Positions 24,959 to 33,573 of a stretch of 64,000 bases of DNA are shown in pieces. This stretch comes from Streptomyces canus. GTDB taxonomy: Bacteria > Actinomycetota > Actinomycetes > Streptomycetales > Streptomycetaceae. The stretch covers positions 6,882,001 to 6,946,000 of the forward strand of contig NZ_CP107989.1 in assembly GCF_041435015.1 (NCBI RefSeq). The letters run 5' to 3'. Numbering within the stretch: position 1 is the first letter of the stretch; each line of letters opens with the position of its first letter. A model generated the notes under the pieces. The model was not told where the DNA came from. It did no database searches and was given only the letters and a program-made list of their open reading frames with translations. A program made the position numbers and the translations under genes.

Positions 24959-25099
24959 CAGGGCCTCCTGCTGCTCGGTGATTCGACACCAACGAGCTGT
25001 TCAGGAGGCCCTGTTCGTATGCGCCCAGCGTCCCGCGACCACCCGATCGGGACTCCCGTTCGACGCGCATCCCTCAAGATCGAAAAGACAACAGTTTCT

Positions 25100-25796
25100 T
25101 AGGCACGTGAGATGTCTTTCAGCGTTCGAACTTCCAGGTGAGGCGGGAGGTCGTCACAGGTGAGAACGGTTCCGGCGACCGCCTTTAAGCCAGTCGGACA
25201 GGTTGAGCGAGGGAGTCGAGGTGGTGCCGGAGGCCAGGGTGCGTGCCCAGGCCGAGCACTGTGGCCGCGCCGACGAGGAACTTGTTGTCCGACATGACGT
25301 ACTCCTGGACGTGTGCCTTCAGGGGCTGAAGCCTGTGCCGTACGCGACCTGCAGCTCGGCGGACGACACCGCAAGCAAGGCGGGGAGCCGGATCCACGGC
25401 GGTGCCCCGCTGTCGTTTTTGCGGCGAGCCTGGTCGCCGTACTGCCCTGCTCCCCGAATCGACCGCTCCAGCCACGCGGTTGGCCACACCGGAACTCGGC
25501 CACCCGAGCGTAGACGTTTGGCCTGTGACCACTGCCATAGAGGCTCTGCCTCAGCACCCGGGGGAGAGCCTCCGCGCGGTTGGAAGGGGAGTCCGCTGCG
25601 GGCGGGCTCGAGATCCCCTCCCGAGCTGGGGCGCTGGTCTTCGTTCCCGGCCGGACCAAGCTCCGCCCTGGCCCCGCGCCCGCAGGGACGTTCCCACATG
25701 AACAGGCCGGCGACACCCCTTAGCCGACGGCCGACGCCGCCTGTAAAAGCGAACACGGTAGGCAGGAAACGCCGCCGTAAATCGCCGCGGGGTACG
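25100..25796. other. Stretch between the IS5-type element and the UvrD remnant
   Basis: Nothing convincing is seen except one small minus-strand frame listed separately at 25185-25295. The beginning is probably the continuation of the IS110 right flank. No repeat or palindrome stands out. Confidence 0.35.
25185..25295 (-). CDS. Small open frame of unknown function
   Basis: A 36-codon frame begins MSDNKFLVGAATVLGLGTHP and ends in TAA. AGGAG lies seven bases before its ATG, the best ribosome site in this region. The composition is not obviously a leader peptide and no family is recognised. It might be the start of a gene truncated by the mobile elements. Confidence 0.25.
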   Translation of the reverse strand: MSDNKFLVGAATVLGLGTHPGLRHHLDSLAQPVRLA

Positions 25797-26326
25797 TCAG
25801 CCAGCGCCACGGGGGTTGTCCGGGTGGTGGTGGATCCAGGCCAGGCCTGCGGGATCGAGGTGGCGGCGGGCGCGTGTGACAGCGACATAAGCCAGGCGGG
25901 CTTCGGCCCCGTTGACGGGTCCTGGAATCGGGCGTCCCGCCTCGTCCAGAACGTCGGTTTCGGGCGGTGGGGGGAAATCGGGTGTGATCCGTACATGGGA
26001 CCATTCCCGGCCTTTGGCTTTGTGGACGGTGGACACCGTGACCTGGGCTGTGGATTCTGGGGCGAGTTGCTCGACGGCTTGGAGGATGGCGTCGGGTCCG
26101 TGCTCGTCCACGAGGTTGGCGAAGGGCTGCAGACCGCTGGCAGTGGGGTCGTGTTCGGCGTATTCGCGCAGAGTGGGCCAGCTGGTGAACAGCAGTAGCT
26201 CGGGATGGTGGGTGCGCCTTCCCTGGATCAGATCGCGGGCAGCCTGCGCCAGGGAGCGCAGCGTGTCCGGGACGTCCGCAGGCACCTCGCGCGCCACGTA
26301 TTGGAGTATGAAGTGCCTGCGCATCT
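25797..26326 (-). pseudogene. C-terminal remnant of a UvrD/Rep-type helicase
   Basis: About 175 codons at the C-terminus match superfamily-1 helicases: VTVSTVHKAKGREWSHVRI (motif V region) and EARLAYVAVTRARRHLDPAG (motif VI). All N-terminal motifs, including Walker A, are missing. Upstream of about 26326 the frame ceases to look like the family and becomes antisense to another fragment. The truncation is probably related to the insertion elements around it. Confidence 0.7.
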
Positions 26327-26588
26327 GCGCACCTGCCAGTGCCGTGAGAGAACCTGTGTGTGGCATCGTCGCCAAGTGGCGTGCTCGGGGCACCGGTGCC
26401 TGTTGCTCATCCGGGCGGATCAGGGCCGGACCTGGCACCTCGCCGATGTGTGTGCAGCGTGCGCCGCAGTCACTCTCCAGGCTGCCCGTGTCCGCGAGCC
26501 CCAAGAGCGCTCCCAAGGTGATCGGCGCGTACCGACACCTGCGGGCGGGGACCCACTGGAGGAACCCGCTGAGTGGGTCGAGCTCTAG
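26310..26588 (+). pseudogene. Fragment of a small Cys-rich hypothetical protein
   Basis: The plus strand reads HLRTCQCRERTCVWHRRQVA, CSGHRCLLLIRADQGRTWHL and ADVCAACAAVTLQAARV, a regular pattern of paired cysteines and histidines that suggests a zinc-binding module seen in Streptomyces hypothetical proteins. The frame ends in a TAG formed at the edge of the IS element (26585-26588 is the CTAG target duplication), so the natural C-terminus is probably lost. Confidence 0.4.
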
Positions 26589-27424
26589 AGGTTGTCCCGT
26601 ATGGGGTCTGAGCTATCCCGTGAGGGCCATGTTGTGGAGGCGGGCGATGCCGAGTGCGGCTTGGTGGACCCCGTTGCCCTTGAGTCGGCAGTCCCGCAGA
26701 ATCTTCCAGTTCTTCAGCCTGGGCAAGGCGTGCTCGACGCGTGCCCGAGCGCGACGGTGGACCGAGTTCTCCGCTTCCTGTACGGGACTCAGATGCTCTT
26801 GACCACGACGTTTTCGGTGCGGAATGAGCAGGCCGGTGCCCTGGTAACCGCCATCCGCGATGGTGGGGACACCGCGGCAGACCCGGTCGACTCCGGACTC
26901 GCTGAAAGCCCGGCAGTCGTTGCGACTGCCGGGCAGCGGATCGCCGATGGCCACCACCAGGCGGCTGTTGGCGTCGATGACCACCTGCAGGTTCGTCGAG
27001 TACCGGTAGTTCTTGCTCGAGGCCGCGATGCTGCGGTCTCGCGTGGGGACCAGGGTGCCGTCGACGATGTAGACGGTGTCTTCGCGTTTGCGGCGGGCCG
27101 GTGAGATCGCCAGCAACGGTGCGAGGTGGTCCAGAACCCGGTCCGCGGCCGACTTGGAGACCCCGAACAGCGGCGCCACCTGCCGCAACGTCAGATTCGT
27201 GCGCCAGTACGTCGCCACCAGCAACACCCGGTCCTCGAGCGGCAATCGCCACGGCCGACCTCGCTGAATGTCACCACCGCGCCGGCGCACCAGTGCGACG
27301 AGCCCGTTGAACTGCTCCGGACTCAACCCGACAAACGGCTCGATCCACTGCGGATCATCCGCTGAGATCACCCCACCCATGATCGGACAACGCCCCAACA
27401 GTCACACCGGTTACGGGACAACCT
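26589..27424. mobile_element. 836-bp IS5-family element with CTAG target duplication
   Basis: AGGTTGTCCCGTA at 26589-26601 is repeated inverted as TACGGGACAACCT at 27412-27424. The flanks carry CTAG at 26585-26588 and 27425-27428, a clear 4-bp target duplication. A single transposase gene fills the element on the minus strand. Intact ends, duplication and frame suggest recent insertion. Confidence 0.9.
26613..27398 (-). CDS. IS5-family transposase (HARBI-like DDE)
   Basis: A transposase of about 255-261 residues. The N-terminal helix-turn-helix is seen in LTLRQVAPLFGVSKSAADRV. Catalytic residues are in DTVYIVDGTLVPTRDR (Asp), VPTIADGGYQGTGL (Asp) and RARARVEHALPRLKNWKILR (Glu). The natural start may be the ATG six codons in (MGGVISADDPQW). 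It fills the 836-bp element. Confidence 0.87.
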   Translation of the reverse strand: MGRCPIMGGVISADDPQWIEPFVGLSPEQFNGLVALVRRRGGDIQRGRPWRLPLEDRVLLVATYWRTNLTLRQVAPLFGVSKSAADRVLDHLAPLLAISPARRKREDTVYIVDGTLVPTRDRSIAASSKNYRYSTNLQVVIDANSRLVVAIGDPLPGSRNDCRAFSESGVDRVCRGVPTIADGGYQGTGLLIPHRKRRGQEHLSPVQEAENSVHRRARARVEHALPRLKNWKILRDCRLKGNGVHQAALGIARLHNMALTG

Positions 27425-27469
27425 CTAGCACCGCGAAGTCCAGCCGCCCTACAGCCAAGCGGCGGGGGT

Positions 27470-29146
27470 TCAGCGGACGTCGACGTAGTCGGTGACCCGG
27501 GCGCTTCTGAGGTAGTGGTCTCCGGTCTGGCGGCTGAGGGCGATGGCCCAGGTGCCGTCCTTTTCGGCGGTCACCATGCCGATGAGGTGGCCGTGTTTGT
27601 CGCTGTCGAGTTCGCAGATGTAGTGGTAGGTGGTGGAGCCGCGGGGTTTGAAGTAGAGGGTGGGGGAGCCGCCGCTGAGAGGCTTCCAGGTGGTGCCCTT
27701 CTGGTACTGGAGGGTGCCGCTGAAACTGATTGGTTGTGACTTGCGGACCGGGTCGGGATGGGCTCGGAAGCCGGTGATGCGGGTGGCGTAGCGGTAGAGG
27801 TGGACGGGCTTGGTGGTGCTGGTGCCCAGGTCGGGGTTGCCGTTGAAGCGGGCGCGCCAGTAGGCGTCGGTGTTCCGCGTGGTGAGGGTACGCGCGAACG
27901 TCTCGTCGACGAGCGGTTTGTTGTGGCGGACGGGGACGGGGATGGTGGTGGCGTCCCTCCAGCCGCTCTTGCCGTCCTTGGAGTACTGCAGGGTGACGGT
28001 GGGTTTGGCGGGCCACTTCGCGCGCGGATCTTCGTAGTAGACGTACCCGGAGACATGCAAGGTCGCGTCATCGTTGAGGGAGACGCTCATGCCGAGGTGG
28101 GTGGTGTAGGCGACGTGCAGGCTGAAGGGCTGGATGGCGACCTGCTGGAAGGGCATGTAGTCGGTGCCGGCGACGAGTTCGGCGCTCGGTGCGGGGTTCT
28201 GCGAGGAGACGTGCAGCGTGTAGCCGCCCTGGCTGTCGGTGGTGGTCTCGCCGGCCACGAAGTCGGCATTCCCGTGGGCGTCGAGGCCGTCGAGGGCGAT
28301 GTCGGTGTGCGGCAGCGGCTGCCAGCCGGAGGCGGTCTGGATCTCGGCGTGGCCGGCGATGGTTCCGGTGGCGCCCTGCTTCAGGTTCAGGGCGTGGGTG
28401 CTGGCTGTGAAGCGGACCGGTGCCTGGGTGGTGTGCAGGTACTGCGGGGCCGTCAGCAGGTCGATCGCCCCCGGATAGGCGGCGGAGGCCTGAGGCGCTG
28501 CGGACAACTGGAACGACGGCTCGGTGGGGACGAAGGCGGTGGTGAAGCGGCCGCCGGCAGTGGCGGTCGCGCTGACCTGGCTGCGCCCGGTGTTGACGGC
28601 CACGGGGATGCCCTCGGCTGAAGCGGGCGTGTCGGGGAGGCGTGGATCGGCGACTTCGACGGTGCCGCTGACGGAGACGTTCTGGTGGAGGTAGTCCGGC
28701 GCGCTCGGGGCGGCGGTGAGGTCGGAGATGGTGACGATGGTCCGGTACTGCAGGGTGTGGGGCGAGAGGGCACCGGTGAGGGTGGCGCCGGAGGCGTCCT
28801 GCAGGTCGACGGTCACGCGGTAGTCGCCGAGCTGGGCCAGGTGGACGGGCGCCTGCCACGTTCCGGAACGCGCGTCCTGCCCCGAGTACTGGGTGAAGTC
28901 CTCGGTCGATCCGGCTTCCGGTGTCCCGTCCGGCGCGTCCAGCGGATAGAGGTGGGCCGTGATCCGAGTGATCGGGCTTTCGGAGTGTGCCGTCACGAAG
29001 AGCTTGCCCGGCTGGTACCAGCCGTCGGCGTCGGACAGGACGGGACCGCCGGATGCGCCGTCCGCGTGAGCCGGGGAAAGGCCCGTGAACAGGGAGGCGG
29101 AGAGCGCGGTCGCTGTGGCAGCCGCCAGGAAGGTGTTGCGTCTCAA
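27470..29146 (-). CDS. Secreted protein of unknown function with beta-sandwich-like repeats
   Basis: A 558-residue exported protein. The TTG at 29146 is preceded by GAGGGG and opens a clear Sec signal peptide (LRRNTFLAAATATALSASLF, then cleavage after SPAHA). The rest is rich in beta-strand patterns: DYRVTVDLQDASGATLTG, a repeated region with QGGYTLHVSSQNP like a carboxypeptidase regulatory domain, and a C-terminal KSQPISFSGTLQYQKGTTWK module of bacterial Ig-like type. No catalytic motif is recognised. It follows the LamG gene on the same strand, separated by a hairpin, and may be a cell-surface or adhesive partner of that system. Confidence 0.7.
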   Translation of the reverse strand: MRRNTFLAAATATALSASLFTGLSPAHADGASGGPVLSDADGWYQPGKLFVTAHSESPITRITAHLYPLDAPDGTPEAGSTEDFTQYSGQDARSGTWQAPVHLAQLGDYRVTVDLQDASGATLTGALSPHTLQYRTIVTISDLTAAPSAPDYLHQNVSVSGTVEVADPRLPDTPASAEGIPVAVNTGRSQVSATATAGGRFTTAFVPTEPSFQLSAAPQASAAYPGAIDLLTAPQYLHTTQAPVRFTASTHALNLKQGATGTIAGHAEIQTASGWQPLPHTDIALDGLDAHGNADFVAGETTTDSQGGYTLHVSSQNPAPSAELVAGTDYMPFQQVAIQPFSLHVAYTTHLGMSVSLNDDATLHVSGYVYYEDPRAKWPAKPTVTLQYSKDGKSGWRDATTIPVPVRHNKPLVDETFARTLTTRNTDAYWRARFNGNPDLGTSTTKPVHLYRYATRITGFRAHPDPVRKSQPISFSGTLQYQKGTTWKPLSGGSPTLYFKPRGSTTYHYICELDSDKHGHLIGMVTAEKDGTWAIALSRQTGDHYLRSARVTDYVDVR

Positions 29147-29295
29147 GAGTGTCCCCTCAGGGAATCGGTCGACTGCCCGCGAGAGCGCCGGGGTTCGACT
29201 GGCGCGCTTAGGTGGGGCAGGTGATCGAGAACTGTAGTGGTGTGGTTTCGGCATGTAGATGTGTGGGTGGGGTGTCGTTGTCCTGCGAGATCGAC

Positions 29296-29329
29296 AGGCG
29301 CTCGACCGGAGGGCCTCGGTCGAGCGCCT
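29296..29329 (-). terminator. Hairpin after the LamG protein gene
   Basis: AGGCGCTCGACCG at 29296-29308 pairs perfectly with CGGTCGAGCGCCT at 29317-29329 across an 8-base loop. It lies 17 bases beyond the stop codon of the large minus-strand gene and is probably its terminator. Confidence 0.65.
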
Positions 29330-29345
29330 GAACGTGCGTTTTTAC

Positions 29346-32300
29346 TCAGTTGACGTGGCTGATGGCCGGGTTGTCACCGGTCGCGGCGGCGTCGGCAGGG
29401 GGCAGGGCGGTGTTGTAGAGGTGGATGTCGCTGATCTCGCCGTTGGCGTATTCGCCGTAGGCGCCCAGCGCGACGCGGCGACCGATCTGGAGGGAGCCGG
29501 TGGCGTTCCACGGGGTGCCGCCGAACGCTTTCGTGTCGACTTGGCGTCCGTTGACGTAGAGGGTTATTTGGTTCGTGGCGGCGTCGAAGACGCCGACCAG
29601 GTGGGCCCATTGGCCGATGGCCGGGGTTCCGCCGTAGGTGCCCGTGAAGGATGTACCGGTGTTGTCGTTGTGCAGGTTGAAGGCCCAGGCGTGTGCGCCT
29701 GAGGAGTAGTAGAGCTGGAACCCGTTGGAGTTTCCGGCGGTGTCGGACTGGGACACGAAGGTCGAGTTGGCCGCGAGTGAGGTGGGGTTGACCCAGGCCG
29801 AGACGGTGAAGCTCTTGGAGGTGTCGGTGGCCGGCCCGGTGGTCGCGGCGTATCCGGTGGTTCCGGTGAGTTTGAGGATCTTGCCGCGGTTGGTGTCGGT
29901 AGCCCAGGAATAGGCTCCGCTCAGGGTGGCATCGAGCGTGCCGGCGTTGTCCCTTGTGGTGGTGCCGCTGCCGTCGTCCAGGTTCCACCAGTGGGTGGCG
30001 GTGTTGGTGGCGCTGCCCAGCGAGACAGGTGCCGTGAAGTTGGCGGTGGTGCCGGTCGGGGCGGTTCCTGGGTACTCGATCAGCTCGCCGTGGATGCCGG
30101 TGACGTAGAGATCGGGGTTGTGGTCGGGCCCGCCGGCAGGACTGTTCAGGTCTCCCGGCGAGGCGATGGCCGGGTAGGTGCTCGGCGACAGGGTCAGCGG
30201 CAGACTGGTGTGGGTGGAGGCGTGCAGGAGTGGAGGCAGCCCGCTGGAGTCGAGAGCGAGAGAGTAGGTGTACAGGGCGCCGGTGGTGTTGTCTCGTGCC
30301 CACAAGGTGGGGGTTCCGTTGACGGTGCCGGGTGCGATAAGGGTGAGGCCGGTCCAGTCACCGTCACCAAGCAGGACCGGGTTGGCGAGGTGCTTGCCGT
30401 TGTTGGATTGGTAGATCCACAGTTTGCCGTTTTCCACGGTGATGACGGCAGGGTGGCCTTCGGTGTTTCCGTAGACGTTGCCGGGTATGACGAGCTGGCT
30501 GATGCTCCAGGGTGCAGTCTGGGTGTATCCGGCGCCTGCGCAGCGGCTGTCAGGAACGGTCGGCTGGCAGGGGTCTTTGGGCACGGGGGTGCCAGAGCGC
30601 TTGCCGATGTAGCCGGGGTAACTGGACCAGGGAACAAGCTGGGTGGCGTTGTCATCCGCAGGATCAAGATCGTTCGGGACGACGTACAACTGGGATGTTG
30701 TGCGGTTGTAGGCAATCAGATCGTCGACGTCCGCGCCGTGCAGATTGCCACGGTGAGCGATGAGGTAGTTGTTCCAGCTGGTTCCGTCGGGCGAGTCGGC
30801 CGGGGTTGAGACGAGGGCTGGGCCGTTGATCGGGGGAGGCGTGCCGGTGACCGACCCGGTCTGGGCAGGGGTGGCGCTCTGGGCGGGGTCGGTGTCGCCG
30901 GGGATCAGTTCGAGGTCGCCGGTCTTGGTGGTGGCGAGCAGGTCGGGGACGCCGTCGCCGCTGACGTCACCGGGGGTGATCTTCGTGTCGGGATTCCAGG
31001 GCACGGTGAAGGTGTAACTGGAGGGAGCCTGCGAGATGTTGCCGGCCGCGTCGACGGCCGCGACGTACAGGGTGTGCACGCCCCAGGTGGGCAAGGTGAG
31101 AGGGATCTTGCCGGTCGCGGTGCCCTGACTGTCGGTACTGGTGATGGCCACCGGCTTGCCGGTGGTCGCGGTCGGCTGGCTGTCGAGGAGCCATAGGAAG
31201 TGATCGACGCCGCTGGACAGGCATGCGTTGGGCGTGCAGCTGCTGTCGGAGGGAGCGCCGTCCGCTGCGGTGACGGTGAAGCTGGTCTGGCTGCCGGTGT
31301 AGATACCGCTAGCCGTGGCGCCTGTGCCAACCGGCGGGACGTCGGAGTTGGTGGCGACGTCAGGCGTGTCCGGCGGGGTGAAGTCGGTCTTGAACCAGCA
31401 GTGGTCGCTGATATCGGATGTCAGGCTCAGGGCTGAGTTGTTGTCCTGCGCGTAGGCGTCCCACCCGTACTCGTGGCCGTCTTTGAGGGTGAACCCGATG
31501 GGCAGACTGACGTCTCTGGCGGTGTCCGCTGAGACGTAGCCGGTAGCCCGGCTTCCGTCATCTTGGGCGTTGCCGCTGGAGTCGAGGACGGTGCGGTCCC
31601 AGACGTGAAAGATCGCCTTGACGTTCTCGCCGGAAACATTCGACTTGACGGTGGAGTGGAGCTGGATGTTGCTCCCGGCGTTGGAGTACGTGGTGGCGCC
31701 GATCCAGCCGTCGCCGCTCGTGACGCAGGAGCCGGTCGCGCCGGTCGCAGGCGGTGCGGTGAGGAGCTTGACCGGCACGTCCGGGGGAATGTCGAATTTC
31801 ACCGTCATGGTGAGGACACTGGACATCCGCAGGTAGTCGTCGTTGCTGGAGGAGATGCTCTCGTCGCCGTAGAGGGCGACCGTCCAGTAGTCGCCGCTGG
31901 CGCTGTGGTACGTAGCAATCCGCTGGGCTTGATCCTTGACCTTGAAAGTCGCGGTGTGGTTGCTGCAGTTGCTGCCGGAGTTGGCCGCGCTGGGAATCGT
32001 GGTCGTGACTGGGTCGTAGCTGCCGTCGACGGTGCCCGGTTTGTTGTTCCAGTCGGTGCCGGAGTCGATCGCGCCTGTGGTGTGGAGGGTGATCGGCTGG
32101 TTCTGGGAGCAGTCCCAGCTGGCCGCGTAGGTGGAACTCACCGTGATGGAGGCGCCGTAGACCTGCATGGAGGGGTCGAGACCGCTGGTGGGAATGGCGT
32201 AGTAGGAGCGCTCCAGGCCAGTGCCACAAACCCCGCCCCAGCGCTGGTAGCCCACGCCCTCACCATTGGGTTGCGGCTTGTCGTACTGCGGGCTGTCGGA

Positions 32301-33293
32301 GCAGGTGGAGCTGGAGTAGACCTCGTCGTAGTGGCCGGAGGCCTTGGTGACCGGGTTGCTGAACGGGTCGATGTATACCGGGTAGGTCGTTGCCGGGTCG
32401 TTCAGCACGGTCGTGTCCGGTGCCAGGGTGAGGCCGCTGGAGGTGGTGCTCATCGGCACCGTGTCTACGTTGGCTCCCCCGCCGGGGCCGTCAGCGGAGG
32501 ATGTCGCGGGGACGTTACCGGTCGTGGTCGCTGCGGGCGCACTTTGCGTCGGGGCGTCCGGAAGAGGGCTGGAGTCCCACATCAGCGGGCGGGGGCTGGT
32601 GTAGGCGACGGTGCCGTCGGCGGCGGTCGCGTCCATGCCGCCCGAATCCGTAGCGGAGAGGGTCAGGCCCTGGGTGGAGGCGGCCTCGGTGAGTTTCTTG
32701 ATGTGCGGGTTGGCGGCGGCTGTGGCGTCGTGGACGATCAGTACGTCGCTGAAGCCGCCCTGGTCGGTGACCGAGACGGATAGATCCACGCCGGGCAGCA
32801 CCGACTTGTACAGGGCCGTGTCGTCGCTGACGGCGGGCGCGGGCAGGGTGAAGGGCATGGTCAGGGCCATGCTGTGCCCGTCTTCGTTGGTCAGGGTGAC
32901 CAAGGGGCCGTTGCCGCCGCCGGACAGGGTGACGTCGTTCGGCGTGGCCCTGGGGGAGAGGGTGCCGTTCGGATTGGTGGCGAGGGTGGCGTCGACGGGT
33001 GTCCAGACGCCGTCCTTGAGGACCCGTACCGGCATGACGTTGGTGGTGGAGGTGAACATGCCGTCCGGGTTGGCCGTGACGGTGGAGGTCTGCGTCGTCA
33101 GGGGATCGACGGGCACGTCCTGACCGCTGGCGACGGCCTCGGACTGGGCAGCCAGCAGCGGATCAGACGGGACTGACTCCTCGGCACGTGCCGAGGCAGC
33201 GGGGACGGTGAGCAACAGACCTGCCAGCGCGGGTATCAGCGCCACACGGCGCAGTTCCCGTCGCGCATGCGACTTTCGGGTATGTCCGGACAA
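29346..33293 (-). CDS. Large secreted protein with C-terminal LamG (jellyroll) domain, partner of the RHS toxin
   Basis: A 1315-residue protein. A Sec signal peptide is present (RRVALIPALAGLLLTVPAAS, cleavage after ARA). A middle region resembles DNRLRE-like modules (YYAIPTSGLDPSMQVYGASI, then SYTFTVPWNPDTKITPGDVS), with FG-GAP-like repeats near 835-1080 (GDVSGDGVPDLLATTKTGDL). The C-terminal 220 residues are a LamG domain (HWWNLDDGSGTTTRDNAGTL, then VNPTSLAANSTFVSQSD, then HLVGVFDAATNQITLYVNGR). It is divergently transcribed from the RHS gene across 280 bp. LamG and RHS proteins are frequent neighbours in Streptomyces; it probably acts outside the cell in adhesion or toxin display, but this is inferred. 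Confidence 0.82.
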   Translation of the reverse strand: MSGHTRKSHARRELRRVALIPALAGLLLTVPAASARAEESVPSDPLLAAQSEAVASGQDVPVDPLTTQTSTVTANPDGMFTSTTNVMPVRVLKDGVWTPVDATLATNPNGTLSPRATPNDVTLSGGGNGPLVTLTNEDGHSMALTMPFTLPAPAVSDDTALYKSVLPGVDLSVSVTDQGGFSDVLIVHDATAAANPHIKKLTEAASTQGLTLSATDSGGMDATAADGTVAYTSPRPLMWDSSPLPDAPTQSAPAATTTGNVPATSSADGPGGGANVDTVPMSTTSSGLTLAPDTTVLNDPATTYPVYIDPFSNPVTKASGHYDEVYSSSTCSDSPQYDKPQPNGEGVGYQRWGGVCGTGLERSYYAIPTSGLDPSMQVYGASITVSSTYAASWDCSQNQPITLHTTGAIDSGTDWNNKPGTVDGSYDPVTTTIPSAANSGSNCSNHTATFKVKDQAQRIATYHSASGDYWTVALYGDESISSSNDDYLRMSSVLTMTVKFDIPPDVPVKLLTAPPATGATGSCVTSGDGWIGATTYSNAGSNIQLHSTVKSNVSGENVKAIFHVWDRTVLDSSGNAQDDGSRATGYVSADTARDVSLPIGFTLKDGHEYGWDAYAQDNNSALSLTSDISDHCWFKTDFTPPDTPDVATNSDVPPVGTGATASGIYTGSQTSFTVTAADGAPSDSSCTPNACLSSGVDHFLWLLDSQPTATTGKPVAITSTDSQGTATGKIPLTLPTWGVHTLYVAAVDAAGNISQAPSSYTFTVPWNPDTKITPGDVSGDGVPDLLATTKTGDLELIPGDTDPAQSATPAQTGSVTGTPPPINGPALVSTPADSPDGTSWNNYLIAHRGNLHGADVDDLIAYNRTTSQLYVVPNDLDPADDNATQLVPWSSYPGYIGKRSGTPVPKDPCQPTVPDSRCAGAGYTQTAPWSISQLVIPGNVYGNTEGHPAVITVENGKLWIYQSNNGKHLANPVLLGDGDWTGLTLIAPGTVNGTPTLWARDNTTGALYTYSLALDSSGLPPLLHASTHTSLPLTLSPSTYPAIASPGDLNSPAGGPDHNPDLYVTGIHGELIEYPGTAPTGTTANFTAPVSLGSATNTATHWWNLDDGSGTTTRDNAGTLDATLSGAYSWATDTNRGKILKLTGTTGYAATTGPATDTSKSFTVSAWVNPTSLAANSTFVSQSDTAGNSNGFQLYYSSGAHAWAFNLHNDNTGTSFTGTYGGTPAIGQWAHLVGVFDAATNQITLYVNGRQVDTKAFGGTPWNATGSLQIGRRVALGAYGEYANGEISDIHLYNTALPPADAAATGDNPAISHVN

Positions 33294-33573
33294 CGCGACA
33301 CAAACCTTCCTCTATTTGCCAATACTTTGCATTTGTGATCTCTGTCACATCTGCGGACGTTGAAGACGTGGCAGGTGGCGCACATGGTGTCCGGGTTTGT
33401 CGCGAGGTGATGATGTTCAGCCCTTCACGGAAAGGGCACACCAGGCACTCAGTTGGCATGCGTTATCGCCATATCGTCGGCACAGGCTATTGAGCTGGCC
33501 TCCCGCGATCAATAGCCTCCCGTCGATCACATGCTTCGTGTGGTCGCGGTGACGGTCTGTCAGGACCGCAGGT
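33294..33573. promoter_or_regulatory. Divergent intergenic region between the LamG and RHS genes
   Basis: Two large genes start outward from this 280-bp gap, which is A/T-richer than the flanks (for example TATTTGCCAATACTTTGCAT near 33315). It must contain both promoters. No clear operator palindrome was found. Confidence 0.45.

Larger units (their letters stand above)
23435..25099. mobile_element. IS5-type insertion sequence with 19-bp terminal inverted repeats and a passenger gene
   Basis: AGAAGCTGTTGTCTTTTCG at 23435-23453 is matched by its reverse complement, with one difference, at 25081-25099. The 1665-bp unit contains a DDE transposase on the minus strand and a convergent gene of unknown function on the plus strand. 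TTCTTAG is found at both junctions, but part of it may belong to the inverted repeats, so the target duplication is probably only two to four bases. The element is inserted seven bases after the IS110 stop codon. Confidence 0.8.

Noticed and set aside
25203..26198. Plus-strand 331-codon frame
   Set aside because: Low-complexity composition, no family signature, and it is antisense to the recognisable UvrD C-terminus.
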